NCBI RefSeq assembly: GCF_000463115.2 | Contig: NZ_AWFX01000054.1 | Span: forward strand, 434 to 64,433 | Direction: 5' to 3' | DNA: 64,000 nt | Source: Franconibacter helveticus LMG 23732 | GTDB lineage: Bacteria; Pseudomonadota; Gammaproteobacteria; Enterobacterales; Enterobacteriaceae | Shown here: positions 43,501-52,387 of the stretch, piece after piece | How the letters are laid out: each line of letters opens with the position of its first letter | Position numbering within the stretch: position 1 is the stretch's first letter | Made by a program: the position numbers and the translations under genes | The notes under the pieces: generated by a model | The model's input: the letters and a program-made list of their open reading frames with translations, nothing else | Databases searched by the model: none | Told to the model about the DNA's origin: nothing

Positions 43501-45187
43501 GCGTACCGCCTTCGTTTACTACAGCAGAAATGGCCTGGCCATCCACCGTCTGGGTGCCGCGGTTGTTGATGATCGCGCCGGTTGATTTGCCGGTCTGCTG
43601 AACTAACTGCGCGCCGCCATCATTCAGATGCGTGCCGGTGGTGGTGCCCGCGACTACCTGGTTGCCGCCGCCGAAAACGGCGGTGTCGGAAGCGGCGCCG
43701 CCGACGCTGACATGCTGGAGACCGCCGCTGTTGACGACGGCGCTCACGGAAAGGCCCTGATCCTCAACCAGTTGCGTGCCGCCCGTGTTTACTACCGCAG
43801 AGATGGCGGTGCCTTCCACACGCTGCAAACCGCCTTCGTTGATTAACGAACCGCTGGCGTTCGCGCCCAGCTGCACATGCTGCACCCCGCCGTTGCCGAT
43901 AATGGTATCGCCCGCAGTACCTGCCAGCTCCTGTACGCCGCCCAGCAGTACGGAGCCTGAAGCCGCGCCGCCCAGCTTCACATCCTGGACGCCGCCCTCG
44001 CGGACTACGGTGCTGTTGGCATGGCCGCCGCTCTGAACAAGCTGGGTGCCGCCAGATTTAACTGTCGCGGAGTTTGCGGTACCGCCGACATTTTGCAGGC
44101 CGCCGCTGTTAACTTCAGCATCATCGGATTTGCCGGTCGCCTGAATCTGCTGCACCGCGCCTGCATCGATCTGCGTGTTGGATGCGGTCCCTTCCAGCAG
44201 TTGCGTGCCGCCGAAGAGATGGGCGTCTGCCGAAGCGCCGCCGACGTTGATATGCTGCAACCCGCCGCTGTTTACCTGGGTGCCGTTGGCAAGGCCGCCA
44301 TTTTGCACAAGCTGCGTGCCGCCTGCTTTAACGACTGCCGACGTGGCGGTGCCTTCCACCGCCTGGGTGCCGCCGCTGTTGATTTGCGCATCGCGAGCCT
44401 GGCCGCCCAGTTGTACCTGTTGCGTGCCCCCCTCGTTAACGCTGGTGCCGGACGCGCTGCCCGAAACCTGCTGGATGCCGCCGCTGAAAATACGGCCATC
44501 GGAAGAGGAACCGCCCGCGCTCACATACTGCACGCCGCCATCCGTCACTGTGGTGCTGCGGGCGAAGCCGCCGCTTTCCACTATCTGATGACCGCCGTCG
44601 TTAACTACGGCGGAAATCGCCGTGCCGTCCACTGACTGGGTGCCGCCGTTGTTGATGATGGTGCCGGTGCCGGTTCCCCCTGCCAGAATATGTTGTTCTC
44701 CGCCGTCACCCACGACCGAGGCGTCAGCCGTACCGGCTACGCTCTGTACGCCGCCGCTGAGGATAGTCGTTTTGCTCGCCAGGCCATCGCTCTCCACCCA
44801 CTGGGTGCCATTGTTGATGGTGGTGTCGGTGGCGCTTCCCTGCTGGCGCACGATCTGCACGCCGCCGTTATCAAGGGTGGTCTGTTGCGCCTGACCGCCT
44901 GCGATAATTTGAATGCCCTGGTCTGAAATCAGGTGGTTGGTGGTGGTGCCGCCAGTCAGTACGTTTTGCGTACCGCCCAGCACCACTTCATCGCTTATCG
45001 AGGATGTGACATCCGTGGTGAAGGCCAGCGCGGCGGAACTGGCGAGCGTGGTGCCTACCGCGGCTGAGATAAGCACCGCGCCGCTGGCGCGCTTGCCTTT
45101 CGCCCGGGTTAACTCTGATACCACGACAAAAGCGCGCTGCACTTCACTCCATACCAGCCGGTAGCTACAGTTAAGACTTTTCTTCAT
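37568..45187 (-). CDS. Giant AIDA-type autotransporter adhesin
   Basis: A 2539-residue type Va autotransporter. An extended signal peptide (ESPR, MKKSLNCSYRLVWSEVQRAF) ends near residue 55. The passenger from about 70 to 1900 is made of AIDA/TibA-like repeats of 17-19 residues built on NSGGxQxV. From about 220 to 1420 these form 14 higher-order units of 91 residues (19+17+19+17+19). A pertactin-like autochaperone region follows, and the last 290-300 residues are the beta barrel, ending LKISF. It is probably a surface adhesin in self-aggregation or biofilm. The start at 45187 has GAGGA upstream. The adjacent glycosyltransferase should heptosylate its Ser/Thr residues. Confidence 0.93.
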   Translation of the reverse strand: MKKSLNCSYRLVWSEVQRAFVVVSELTRAKGKRASGAVLISAAVGTTLASSAALAFTTDVTSSISDEVVLGGTQNVLTGGTTTNHLISDQGIQIIAGGQAQQTTLDNGGVQIVRQQGSATDTTINNGTQWVESDGLASKTTILSGGVQSVAGTADASVVGDGGEQHILAGGTGTGTIINNGGTQSVDGTAISAVVNDGGHQIVESGGFARSTTVTDGGVQYVSAGGSSSDGRIFSGGIQQVSGSASGTSVNEGGTQQVQLGGQARDAQINSGGTQAVEGTATSAVVKAGGTQLVQNGGLANGTQVNSGGLQHINVGGASADAHLFGGTQLLEGTASNTQIDAGAVQQIQATGKSDDAEVNSGGLQNVGGTANSATVKSGGTQLVQSGGHANSTVVREGGVQDVKLGGAASGSVLLGGVQELAGTAGDTIIGNGGVQHVQLGANASGSLINEGGLQRVEGTAISAVVNTGGTQLVEDQGLSVSAVVNSGGLQHVSVGGAASDTAVFGGGNQVVAGTTTGTHLNDGGAQLVQQTGKSTGAIINNRGTQTVDGQAISAVVNEGGTQLVHSGGLASSTTVNNGGLQHIDVGGASTDGRIFSGGTQVVAGTASGTSVNAGGTQQVQQTGKAINAIINSGGTQAVDGLALSAVVNDGGVQLIHRDGVAAGTIVNAGGLEHINEGGASSDGILFGGTQIVEGTASSTLINTGGVQQIHATGKVTDATINSGGKQDVDGAATGTTINDGGIQQVRSGGLATGTVVNTGGIQDVLAGGAAAAATLLGGIQELAGVAADTIIGAGGVQHVQVGGSATGSLINEGGLQRVDGTATSSVVNNGGTQLVNSGGLAAGSIVNSGGLQHINEGGAASDGRIFSGGTQVVAGTASGTSINEGGTQQVQQTGKATDTIINSGGTQAVDGSAISAVVNDGGVQLVHAGGLAAGSLVNSGGLQHINEGGAASDGLLAGGTQVVEGTASGTIVNAGGAQQVHVTGQTTGTHVNSGGLQNVDGTANGSIINDGGLQLLQSGSHANNTQVNSGGIQSVRAGAAASGSLLLGGIQRVAGLAGGTVIGQNGVQHVMTGGSASGSLINQGGLQRVDGTATSSVVNNGGVQLVNSGGLAAGSIVNSGGLQHINLGGAASDGTIFGGGQQVVAGTASGTSVSDGGVQLVQTSGKTTGTKVNSGGTQAVDGTAVASVLNNGGVQLVNNGGLATRSIVNSGGLQHIKQGGASSDGTIFSGGRQVVEGTASGTSISDGGTQLVMTTGKANNTQINSGGTQSVDGAAISAVVSDGGVQLVNRGGLAASTTVNSGGLQHISVGGAASDGTVFGGGKQVVEGTASGTSLSDGGTQLVTTSGKATGTIINNRGTQSVDGAAVSAVVNDGGLQMVNLGGLAAGTLVKNGGVQHISLGGAASDGTVFSGGTQLVEGTASGTSISDGGVQLVMTSGQARGTLVNSGGLQHVDGLSDAAVINNGGQQVVNPYGWSRNTVINAGGKQTVSSAGAAISTVMNGGEQNINNGAKAIDTRMLGGTQNVGDGGYASGTLINRGAVQNLNSGGETLQTFVFEGGVQNVMAGGFADVTQVNGGLQTVEGRARGTSLLNGGRQSVLADGLAEMTAIGEGGIQDVSGTASQTRIASGGQQIVNSGADVRTTLIESGGNQTVFDGGQVTDTSILGGIQYLAGGASAIDTLLDNGGTQNIAAGATALGASVSNGARQNVAGSATDAVVAAGGAQNVNRGGVATSTVLNSGGVQNIFNGGSSYLAEVNEGGIQNVLTGGTAVSTTLNTGGTQNVNSGGTVISTVIRAGGIQNVNDGAIVVDNIVAGDQVVNAGGEVASSTVSENGTQSVTFGGTAVSTTVSAGGAQKVQEGGMVNLTAVEQGGMLALASGATATNIMLNSGAALVATTDVTADGESDNGAFSIADKLADSLLLENGGSLGVGADGTANNTTVNAGGSLNVTAGGTLTGLTELNDGATLTGDVNNAGILSITADTTDSSYNGALTGTGSLYKEGDGQLTLSGVLNQTGGTYLQAGTLVFSGLQAVTDIVAQLGTSLQLTNGTALTGIIDPTDLTIDAGSSWLMTGDSLLNTLTLGGSIDYQAPTGAFVPKTLTVTNLVGNGGTITLNTLFAGDAAVTDSLIIDGGAATGNTRLAIRNLGGLGASTTGEGIQVVNAINGATTADDAFSMAGALQAGAYNYTLRQGTADESWYLTTAATDAGESGAQNYRSAVYLYNSLFAQAMDYDSALLGSLDSRRYAARAATESGSNMWARFQAGQLSHDHGSDDLRSGNTPDSKGGYTFLQIGSDLWQNADSAMALSVGIYGAAGLSKVDVQRENDSKAGTVKDDAYSGGLYFNGVHESGWWFDVVAQGTRHNFETDPRDGDGMKTHGWGYVGSFETGLPFEVGAGLVLEPQLQYQYRGVDLKDGSDDAADVSFGDAHSQQVRAGLRFGNNATLKTTANPPPVSWWVRPSFIQTFDSKGDLSVSAPGVVNSEASFSPDQDGTAAALDVGLDGQIRDNVTLGVRAGYTQTLDDAGTGGYGGQVTLKISF

Positions 45188-45220
45188 GTTAATGTCCTCG
45201 GGGACCCGTTTCATCGGCCG

Positions 45221-46477
45221 TCAGGCGGCGTGCTGATCGGGGTCTGCCAATGCTGTTGTTTTGATGTCTAAAGGATTGCTTCGCAGTGCGATCAGCCGAC
45301 GTAGTTGGCCGATAACCTGCTTGCCGGTAATAAAACGCGTGCACTCGTACTGCCGGTCCGTGCCTTTGTGGCGCGGACACCAGAAATAGTCCTGATGGTC
45401 GAAATCAAGCCGCACGTCATCCCAGCACCCGTTACAGACGTGGGTGTTGATGACGCGCCAGGGGGTATAAAATTCGCTGTTTGGCAGGCTAAAACCGCTT
45501 ATCAGCACAACCGGGATACGGCTTGCCCAGGCAAGCCAGGAGAGACCGCTGCCAAGGCCGATAAAAAAGTCGGCGTGCTCAAGCAGCGCTACGCGTTCGC
45601 GCAGCGGAAGGCTGCCGGTGAAATCTTCCGCGCCGTGGGGAATTTTGTTCCAGATGTAGCCACGCCCCACGACTTTCTCCTTGTCGATACAGATAACGCG
45701 GTAGCCTTCCGCCTTGAGAAAATCGATCACTTCCTGCCAGCCGCTGCCGTTGTTCCAGAACTTGGCCTGGCTTGTGGACTGCGTCGCGATGCAAACATAG
45801 GGCTCGGTTATCTGGCGCGCGGAATGCGTGCGCAGGTCGGGAATAATTTCGTCCGGGTCGACGCCGAGAATATGCCCAGCGGTGCGATGCAGACCGACCT
45901 GGCGAAAGTCATAAGGCTGGCGGTCAAGGTCGCCGTGAAAAAAGAGCCCGACGCGGAAGGTGGCGTAAAGTGAGTTATTTTCGCCGCGCTCTGCCTGCCA
46001 CGCCTGCGGGGTAAAGAAATGAAGCCCGGGATAAACAGGCTGAAAAAGCTCCAGGATCGGCTGCGCCAGCGTGCAGTCTGTCTGGCAATCCCATGTTTTG
46101 CGAAAACGCTCGGCATAAGGCACCCAGCCCACCAGATCGCCAAGCGTGCCCGTTGGAAATGAGATCAGAACCTGTTTGCCGCGCATATCGAGCGCGTGAT
46201 CGAGAACCGGGTTTTCCTCGCCTTTGCGCCAGACGCGTAACCGAAAAGGCACAAAGTATTTTTTCGTGCTAATGACCCAGCCCTGAATAACATCATTGGC
46301 GAAAAGCACATTTCCCGTTTCGTCGTCGCTTATTTCTACTCGCCAGTCGCCCTGCGGTAATAACAAACGCGCCCCGTCGTTGAAATCAAATAAAATGCCT
46401 TCCGGCCCCTGTTGTGTTGGTCGTTCCGGGGGCAATATAAAAGCGTGGCCATTACTGGCAGATGCGGAATTCGTCAT
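45221..46477 (-). CDS. Autotransporter O-heptosyltransferase (TibC/Aah family)
   Basis: A 418-residue cytoplasmic glycosyltransferase that adds heptose from an ADP-heptose donor to autotransporter passengers before export. Family features are FPTGTLGDLVGWVPYAERFR, ITEPYVCIATQSTSQAKFW, and the iron-binding Cys set in VCNGCWDD, FWCPRHKG and QYECTRF. It lies 33 bases upstream of the autotransporter gene, same strand, as in tibC-tibA and aah-aidA. The start at 46477 has AAGGTAGGG upstream; earlier in-frame Mets are less likely. Confidence 0.92.
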   Translation of the reverse strand: MTNSASASNGHAFILPPERPTQQGPEGILFDFNDGARLLLPQGDWRVEISDDETGNVLFANDVIQGWVISTKKYFVPFRLRVWRKGEENPVLDHALDMRGKQVLISFPTGTLGDLVGWVPYAERFRKTWDCQTDCTLAQPILELFQPVYPGLHFFTPQAWQAERGENNSLYATFRVGLFFHGDLDRQPYDFRQVGLHRTAGHILGVDPDEIIPDLRTHSARQITEPYVCIATQSTSQAKFWNNGSGWQEVIDFLKAEGYRVICIDKEKVVGRGYIWNKIPHGAEDFTGSLPLRERVALLEHADFFIGLGSGLSWLAWASRIPVVLISGFSLPNSEFYTPWRVINTHVCNGCWDDVRLDFDHQDYFWCPRHKGTDRQYECTRFITGKQVIGQLRRLIALRSNPLDIKTTALADPDQHAA

Positions 46478-47277
46478 CACCCTACCTTCCTTCATACTCA
46501 GCAAATCTTTTAAACAACGCTCTGGCTTAAAATATGGAAATCAGGCAGAAGCCATTCTCCGGATGTCTTTATCCGGAATGTTATTTATTCCTGCTATTGT
46601 TCATCCATTAACCACGCGAAAAGCTGGCTTAAGTGTAGTGAGGGGATAATTTATTGCAAATTCTTACCGTTTGTTAAATGATTTGTTTTTCAATGACTTA
46701 AAATTACTACCATTTTTGGTAATATTTATTAATTGCTTTAATAACAACAAGTTAAGCGGTAAGCGGTTTCTTAATTTTAAGAATATCCTTAACTAAAATC
46801 ATTTTTAAAAATCACACTTTCGTCACGTTATAGAATATATCCCATGCCGCAAAGAAAGCTCACTCAGATATTCATATTTATTGCAATAAGAATGAAACCT
46901 AAAGATAAATAGTAAAAGTTGTGCGCGTTAGTGATATTTGTACAAGTTTAATTCACCTTTATAACGCTGCAATTAATTGCGTCAGTCAGGTTATTATCTG
47001 CCGGTAACTTATCTTCCCCCCAATTTTTAGTGGGAGGAGTCCCTCTTTTCAGGCGTTAATAGCAGAAACAGGTCGCAGCATAATAAGGCTAATAATTAAT
47101 CAGCAAAAAAAACAGGACGCGGCAGGCGCGCAAACTCTTTTACAAAGCCGTTGATGCGGCATTTGGCAACCAACGCTTTCTTAATGGCTCTTTAACGGTT
47201 GGGTAACAGAAGGAGAGTCATTCGCTGATTTGTATTTTGAAACAGCGTTTTCAATTCCTTTATCCCGCTATGGAAGT
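46478..47277. other. AT-rich region upstream of the heptosyltransferase and pykF genes
   Basis: About 800 bases, strongly AT-rich between 46640 and 47110 against GC-rich neighbours, a pattern typical of H-NS-silenced promoters of adhesin loci (inference). It should hold the promoter of the heptosyltransferase/autotransporter pair. No gene is seen. Confidence 0.5.
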
Positions 47278-47283
47278 TATAAT
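47255..47283 (+). promoter_or_regulatory. pykF promoter
   Basis: A consensus -10 TATAAT at 47278-47283 with TTCCTT at 47255-47260, 17 bases apart. The expected start point is near 47290, giving a leader of about 235 bases. Confidence 0.7.
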
Positions 47284-47297
47284 GCGGCCACTTTATC

Positions 47298-47312
47298 TTG
47301 AATGGTTTCAGC
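47298..47312 (+). promoter_or_regulatory. Cra (FruR) operator of pykF
   Basis: TTGAATGGTTTCAGC fits the Cra site known for E. coli pykF, placed just downstream of the promoter. Cra bound here would repress pykF; fructose-1-phosphate relieves it. Confidence 0.85.
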
Positions 47313-47523
47313 GCATTGGACTGCCATAACCCAAACAAACCAACAGGCTTATCCCGGCTCGCTGAAGCGCAAGCACACTTTCCCCTGCACGCCTGGTTTA
47401 TGTCACCTATTCTTATTAGGCTGTGGCATTGCCAGATGAGCGAAACAGATTCACACGCCACGGCGAGCGCGCCGCGGGAACGCATTTTTCCTATCCTTCA
47501 TCAACTAAAAGATTAAGACTGTC

Positions 47524-48936
47524 ATGAAAAAGACGAAAATTGTTTGCACCATCGGCCCGAAAACCGAATCCGAAGAGATGCTGACCAAAATGCTCGACGC
47601 GGGCATGAACGTTATGCGTCTGAACTTCTCCCATGGTGACTATGCTGAGCACGGCCAGCGCATCCAGAACCTGCGTAACGTAATGGAAAAAACCGGCAAG
47701 AAAGCCGCCATTCTTCTGGACACCAAAGGCCCGGAAATTCGCACCATTAAGCTGGAAGGCGGCAATGACGTTTCGCTGAAAGCAGGCCAGACCTTTACCT
47801 TCACCACGGATAAATCCGTGATCGGCAACAGCGAAACCGTCGCAGTCACTTATGAAGGCTTCACCAGCGACCTGAACGTGGGCAACACCGTTCTGGTGGA
47901 TGACGGCCTGATCGGCATGGAAGTGACGGCTATCGAAGGCAACAAAGTTATCTGTAAGGTGCTGAACAACGGCGACCTCGGCGAAAACAAAGGCGTTAAC
48001 CTGCCGGGCGTTTCCATTGCGCTGCCGGCACTGGCGGAAAAAGACAAGCAGGACCTGATTTTTGGTTGCGAGCAGGGCGTCGACTTTGTCGCCGCTTCCT
48101 TTATTCGTAAGCGCTCAGACGTTGAAGAAATTCGCCAGCACCTGAAAGCGCACGGCGGCGAAAACATTCAGATCATCTCCAAAATCGAAAACCAGGAAGG
48201 CCTGAACAACTTCGACGAAATCCTCGAAGCGTCTGACGGCATCATGGTTGCCCGCGGCGACCTGGGCGTAGAGATCCCGGTTGAAGAAGTTATCTTCGCG
48301 CAGAAGATGATGATCGAAAAATGTATTCGCGCGCGTAAAGTGGTTATCACCGCGACCCAGATGCTCGACTCCATGATCAAAAACCCGCGCCCGACCCGTG
48401 CGGAAGCGGGCGACGTGGCGAACGCCATTCTGGACGGCACCGATGCGGTCATGCTTTCAGGCGAATCCGCCAAAGGCAAATACCCGCTGGAAGCGGTAAC
48501 CATTATGGCGACCATCTGCGAACGCACCGACCGCGTTATGACCAGCCGCCTGGATTACAACAACGACAGCCGCAAGCTGCGTATCACTGAAGCGGTTTGC
48601 CGCGGTGCGGTGGAAACCGCAGAAAAACTGGAAGCGCCGCTTATCGTCGTTGCCACCCAGGGCGGTAAATCTGCTAAGTCCGTTCGTAAATACTTCCCGA
48701 ACGCGACCATTCTGGCGCTGACCACTAACGAGCAAACGGCGCGTCAGCTGGTGCTGAGCAAAGGCGTTATCGCGCAGCTGGTAAAAGAGATCGCCTCTAC
48801 TGATGATTTCTATCGCCTGGGCAAAGAAGTGGCGCTTTCAAGCGGTCTGGCGAATAAAGGCGATATCGTGGTGATGGTATCCGGCGCGCTGGTACCGAGC
48901 GGCACCACCAACACGGCTTCTGTGCACGTGCTGTAA
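47524..48936 (+). CDS. pykF: Pyruvate kinase I
   Basis: A 470-residue type I pyruvate kinase that makes pyruvate and ATP from phosphoenolpyruvate and ADP and is activated by fructose-1,6-bisphosphate. It starts [20 protein letters not shown]. Active-site pieces are [33 protein letters not shown] and [19 protein letters not shown]. Length equals E. coli PykF. It is monocistronic, with a Cra site upstream and a terminator 30 bases downstream. Confidence 0.98.
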   Translation: MKKTKIVCTIGPKTESEEMLTKMLDAGMNVMRLNFSHGDYAEHGQRIQNLRNVMEKTGKKAAILLDTKGPEIRTIKLEGGNDVSLKAGQTFTFTTDKSVIGNSETVAVTYEGFTSDLNVGNTVLVDDGLIGMEVTAIEGNKVICKVLNNGDLGENKGVNLPGVSIALPALAEKDKQDLIFGCEQGVDFVAASFIRKRSDVEEIRQHLKAHGGENIQIISKIENQEGLNNFDEILEASDGIMVARGDLGVEIPVEEVIFAQKMMIEKCIRARKVVITATQMLDSMIKNPRPTRAEAGDVANAILDGTDAVMLSGESAKGKYPLEAVTIMATICERTDRVMTSRLDYNNDSRKLRITEAVCRGAVETAEKLEAPLIVVATQGGKSAKSVRKYFPNATILALTTNEQTARQLVLSKGVIAQLVKEIASTDDFYRLGKEVALSSGLANKGDIVVMVSGALVPSGTTNTASVHVL

Positions 48937-48965
48937 TAATATTTCACTTTATTATTTCGTTTAAG

Positions 48966-48990
48966 AAGGCGCCGCAAGGCGCCTTTTTTT
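48966..48990 (+). terminator. pykF terminator
   Basis: AAGGCGCC pairs with GGCGCCTT around GCAA and is followed by a T-run to 48990. Confidence 0.95.
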
Positions 48991-49189
48991 ATTTGCCCGC
49001 TGCGACGCCTTTAATAAAAACTCAAACAATATTTAACTATTAACGTGCAGGCTAACCGCGCATTTATCTAAGAAGAATCCGATGAAACTGCCCTGTTTTC
49101 TCTGAGTTTTTTTAACTCACCGGGTAAAGTCGGTGTTTCTTTGAGCGAACGATCAAAATTAGGTGTATTCCCATCAAAAAAATATTCTC

Positions 49190-49221
49190 AACCCAAAAAA
49201 GTTTGTGTAATACTTGTAACG
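49190..49221 (+). promoter_or_regulatory. lpp promoter
   Basis: The -10 element TAATACT is at 49208-49214, and the flanks are nearly identical to the very strong E. coli lpp promoter, AT-rich upstream. Transcription should start near 49221, giving a leader of about 38 bases. The remaining part of 48991-49190 shows no gene. Confidence 0.85.
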
Positions 49222-49246
49222 CTACATGGAGATTAACTCAATCTAG

Positions 49247-49495
<249 letters not shown>

Positions 49496-49512
49496 TAGTA
49501 GCTTGATTGAAA

Positions 49513-49541
49513 AATGGCGCACACTGTGCGCCATTTTTTTT
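49513..49541 (+). terminator. lpp terminator
   Basis: AATGGCGCACA and TGTGCGCCATT form a perfect stem, followed by a run of Ts to 49541. Confidence 0.95.
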
Positions 49542-49593
49542 GCCTCTGGTTTGCCTTCGCTTTTCCTGCTTCCTGCCCCTTCTACTAAAACAG

Positions 49594-50640
49594 TTACTGC
49601 ACAACCGTCACACTTTGCGTGCTGACCACCGGCGTGCCTTCCGCCTGCGTGACAGGCGCCGGGTGTACCGTTGCCTTAACGCTTTGCATGTTATTGACCG
49701 GCGCGGCAAGCTGCGGCGCGCTCTGCATCGCGCTGACCACCACCGGCACGCCTGCGCGACGCGTTATCGCATTATCAACGGCCATGGTGTCTGTACCTGC
49801 ATCATCAATAAACCTGCCGAAGCTGGCATTAATGGCGATGGGCATCGTCTGCGGGTTATCCCAGTCGTTCTGCGAAAGCGGCTGATGCACCTCCACATAA
49901 CGCTTGCCGTCCGGTTCCTGCGAGTATTTCACCGGTTCATTGATAATCTGCACGCGAGTGCCCCACTCCACCTGGCTGAAAAGCGACTTGATGTCTTCTG
50001 CGCGCATGCGCATGCAGCCGGAACTCACCCGCATGCCGATGCTGCGACGCGCGTTAGTGCCGTGGATAAGGTATTCCCCTCCGCCCTGCTCCAGACGCAG
50101 CGCATAACGTCCCAGCGGGTTATTCGGCCCTGCCGGGATAACCGCAGGCAGTTTAATACCCTGCGCCAGCGAACGGGCGCGAATGCCCGCCGTTGGCGTC
50201 CAGGTCGGGTTAGGGATTTTCTGGATAATCCGCGTTACCATGATGGGCGTGTCGCGCCCCTGCTGGCCGATGCCCAGCGGATAAACTTCCACGCGGTTCT
50301 CGCCGGGCGGATAATAATAGAGCCGCAGCTCCGCCAGATTTACCACAATGCCTTCGCGCGGCGTATCGGGAAGCAGCATTTGCGAAGGAATCACCAGTTC
50401 AGAGCCGGGTTTTGGCAGGAAGGGATCAACCGTATTATTCGCCTCCAGCATCAGCAACACGCCGGTATTAAATTTCTCGGCGATAGATTCCAGATTTTTT
50501 CCGTCATTCGGCACAGTGTAAATCTGCTGCTGGCCGATAAGACGGCTGCCGGGTGGCGGCAGAGGATAATCCACCGCATAAACGTTAGCGGCGCCCAGAA
50601 GACTTAATGAAATAAGAGAAAAAGAGAACGCGCGTTTCAT
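49594..50640 (-). CDS. ldtE: L,D-transpeptidase LdtE (YnhG)
   Basis: A 348-residue periplasmic YkuD-family enzyme that makes 3-3 cross-links in peptidoglycan. A signal peptide ends at VYAVDY; a LysM-like region lies near 40-85 ([18 protein letters not shown]); the catalytic domain has [20 protein letters not shown] with the nucleophile Cys. The C-terminal extension is Val/Ala/Pro-rich. It is convergent with lpp, as in E. coli. About 100 bases separate it from sufE upstream. Confidence 0.95.
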   Translation of the reverse strand: MKRAFSFSLISLSLLGAANVYAVDYPLPPPGSRLIGQQQIYTVPNDGKNLESIAEKFNTGVLLMLEANNTVDPFLPKPGSELVIPSQMLLPDTPREGIVVNLAELRLYYYPPGENRVEVYPLGIGQQGRDTPIMVTRIIQKIPNPTWTPTAGIRARSLAQGIKLPAVIPAGPNNPLGRYALRLEQGGGEYLIHGTNARRSIGMRVSSGCMRMRAEDIKSLFSQVEWGTRVQIINEPVKYSQEPDGKRYVEVHQPLSQNDWDNPQTMPIAINASFGRFIDDAGTDTMAVDNAITRRAGVPVVVSAMQSAPQLAAPVNNMQSVKATVHPAPVTQAEGTPVVSTQSVTVVQ

Positions 50641-50737
50641 ACTGAATTCCTGTATTCACCGGCAGGCCGGAATGCTGAAAGATAAGCGGGGTAAAGGACT
50701 TACCCCGCGTAACAGGATGAAAGCTGTTCTGATAAGT

Positions 50738-51154
50738 TTAGCGTAGACTGGCGGCTTTAGTGCGAATCGCGCGGATCATCGCTTCAAGCCCCTGCGAGCG
50801 GGACGGTGTAAGGTGCTGAGTAAGCGACATTTTCTCAAACCACGGGCGCACGTCAAAGGCGACGATATCCTGCGCGGTCATCTGCTGATAAAGCGAAAAA
50901 ACCACAGCGATAAGCCCTTTTACAATGGCGGCGTCGCTGTCGCCCGCCAGCTCGATAATGCCGTCTTCGCGCTGGTTCATTACAATCCAGACCTGGCTCT
51001 GACAGCCTGAAATACTGTTCTGCGGATTATGCGCGTCGTCATCAAGCAGCGGCAATCGCTGTCCCAGCTCGATGATGTAGAGGTATTTCTCCTCCCAGTT
51101 GGCGCAGCGGCTGAAATTTCGCAGCAGCTTATCTTTATCCGGCAACGTTGCCAT
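50738..51154 (-). CDS. sufE: Cysteine desulfuration protein SufE
   Basis: A 138-residue sulfur acceptor that takes persulfide sulfur from SufS on its conserved Cys, seen in [13 protein letters not shown] at about residue 51, and hands it to SufBCD. The length equals E. coli SufE. It is the last gene of the suf operon, 12 bases after sufS. Confidence 0.97.
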   Translation of the reverse strand: MATLPDKDKLLRNFSRCANWEEKYLYIIELGQRLPLLDDDAHNPQNSISGCQSQVWIVMNQREDGIIELAGDSDAAIVKGLIAVVFSLYQQMTAQDIVAFDVRPWFEKMSLTQHLTPSRSQGLEAMIRAIRTKAASLR

Positions 51155-51166
51155 GCCTCTCTCCCT

Positions 51167-52387
51167 TTAACCCAATAAACGATGAATACGGATGAGACCG
51201 GCGACCAGCCGGTCCACCTCTTCTTCGGTATTGTACATAGCGAACGAAGCCCGGCACATGGCCGGTACGCCGTAAAAGTGCATTAATGGCATTGCGCAGT
51301 GGTGTCCGGTGCGCACCGCGATCCCGTAGTTATCGAGGAAACTGCCAACGTCGTAGGCGTGATGCTTGCCAAGATTAAAAGCGACGACGCCAAGCCGCGA
51401 ATCCGGGCCGTAGACGGTCAGGTCAGGCACGTTTTTGAGCTGCTGCCGGGCATAACGCATTAGCGAGCGTTCATAATCGCCAATCTCTTCAAGGCCGAGC
51501 GCCTGCACGTAATCCATCGCCGCGCCAAGGCCGATAATGCCCGCAGTATTAGGCGTACCGGCCTCAAAACGCCACGGCGCGGCGGCGTAGGTGGTGCCTT
51601 CGGTCAGGCTCACCTGGGCAATCATCGACCCGCCCCCTTCCCACGGCGGCATCGCCTGCAAAATGGCCTCTTTAACATACAGAATGCCGATGCCCGTCGG
51701 CCCATAAAGCTTGTGGCCCGAGAAGACATAGAAATCGCAATCCAGCGCCTGAACGTCGATGGCGTGGTGCATAACCGCCTGCGCGCCGTCAATCAGCACC
51801 TTCGCCCCAACGGCATGGGCGGCGCTGATAATCTCTGCTACCGGGTTTTCCGTCCCCAGCACGTTTGAGACATGGGTAATCGCGACCAGCTGCGTGCGCT
51901 CGTCAAGCAAGCCCGGCAGCGCATCCATTTGCAGCGTGCCGTCCTGGTTGATGGGCAATACGCGAAGCTCGGCGCTGGCGCGTTCGCACAACATTTGCCA
52001 CGGCACGATATTCGCGTGATGCTCCATGGTGGAGATGACGAGGTTATCGCCCGCGCGCAGCTGGCTTTTGCCCCAGCTGTTAGCGACCAGGTTTATCCCC
52101 TCCGTCGTGCCGCGCACAAAGACAATCTCCTCCGGCAGACGTGCGTTAAGAAACTTCGCTGCCTGGGCGCGCACGTTTTCCATACGCTGCGTCGCCTCGG
52201 CGCTTAGCGTATGAATGCCGCGATGCACCGCGGCGTAACCGTGGCGGTAGAGATCCGCCTCGGCGTCAATCACCGCGTTGGGCTTTTGCGCGCTGGCCGC
52301 GCTGTCAAGGTAAGCCAGCGGCTGACCGTTAACTTCACGCGCCAGAACGGGAAAGTCGGCGCGTACTTTCTCCACGGAAAAACTCAT
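51167..52387 (-). CDS. sufS: Cysteine desulfurase SufS
   Basis: A 406-residue PLP enzyme that frees sulfur from cysteine for Fe-S assembly. The PLP lysine is in [13 protein letters not shown] (about 226) and the persulfide Cys in [12 protein letters not shown] (about 364). [12 protein letters not shown] is another family mark. The start overlaps the sufD stop by four bases (ATGA type). Confidence 0.98.
   Translation of the reverse strand: MSFSVEKVRADFPVLAREVNGQPLAYLDSAASAQKPNAVIDAEADLYRHGYAAVHRGIHTLSAEATQRMENVRAQAAKFLNARLPEEIVFVRGTTEGINLVANSWGKSQLRAGDNLVISTMEHHANIVPWQMLCERASAELRVLPINQDGTLQMDALPGLLDERTQLVAITHVSNVLGTENPVAEIISAAHAVGAKVLIDGAQAVMHHAIDVQALDCDFYVFSGHKLYGPTGIGILYVKEAILQAMPPWEGGGSMIAQVSLTEGTTYAAAPWRFEAGTPNTAGIIGLGAAMDYVQALGLEEIGDYERSLMRYARQQLKNVPDLTVYGPDSRLGVVAFNLGKHHAYDVGSFLDNYGIAVRTGHHCAMPLMHFYGVPAMCRASFAMYNTEEEVDRLVAGLIRIHRLLG

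Noticed and set aside
47298-47516. 72-codon frame in the pykF leader
   Set aside because: It overlaps the Cra operator and its likely transcription start; no conservation of such a peptide is known to me.
49507-50607. 366-codon plus-strand frame opposite ldtE
   Set aside because: Its mirror is a textbook L,D-transpeptidase with catalytic motif; the plus frame shows no family features.
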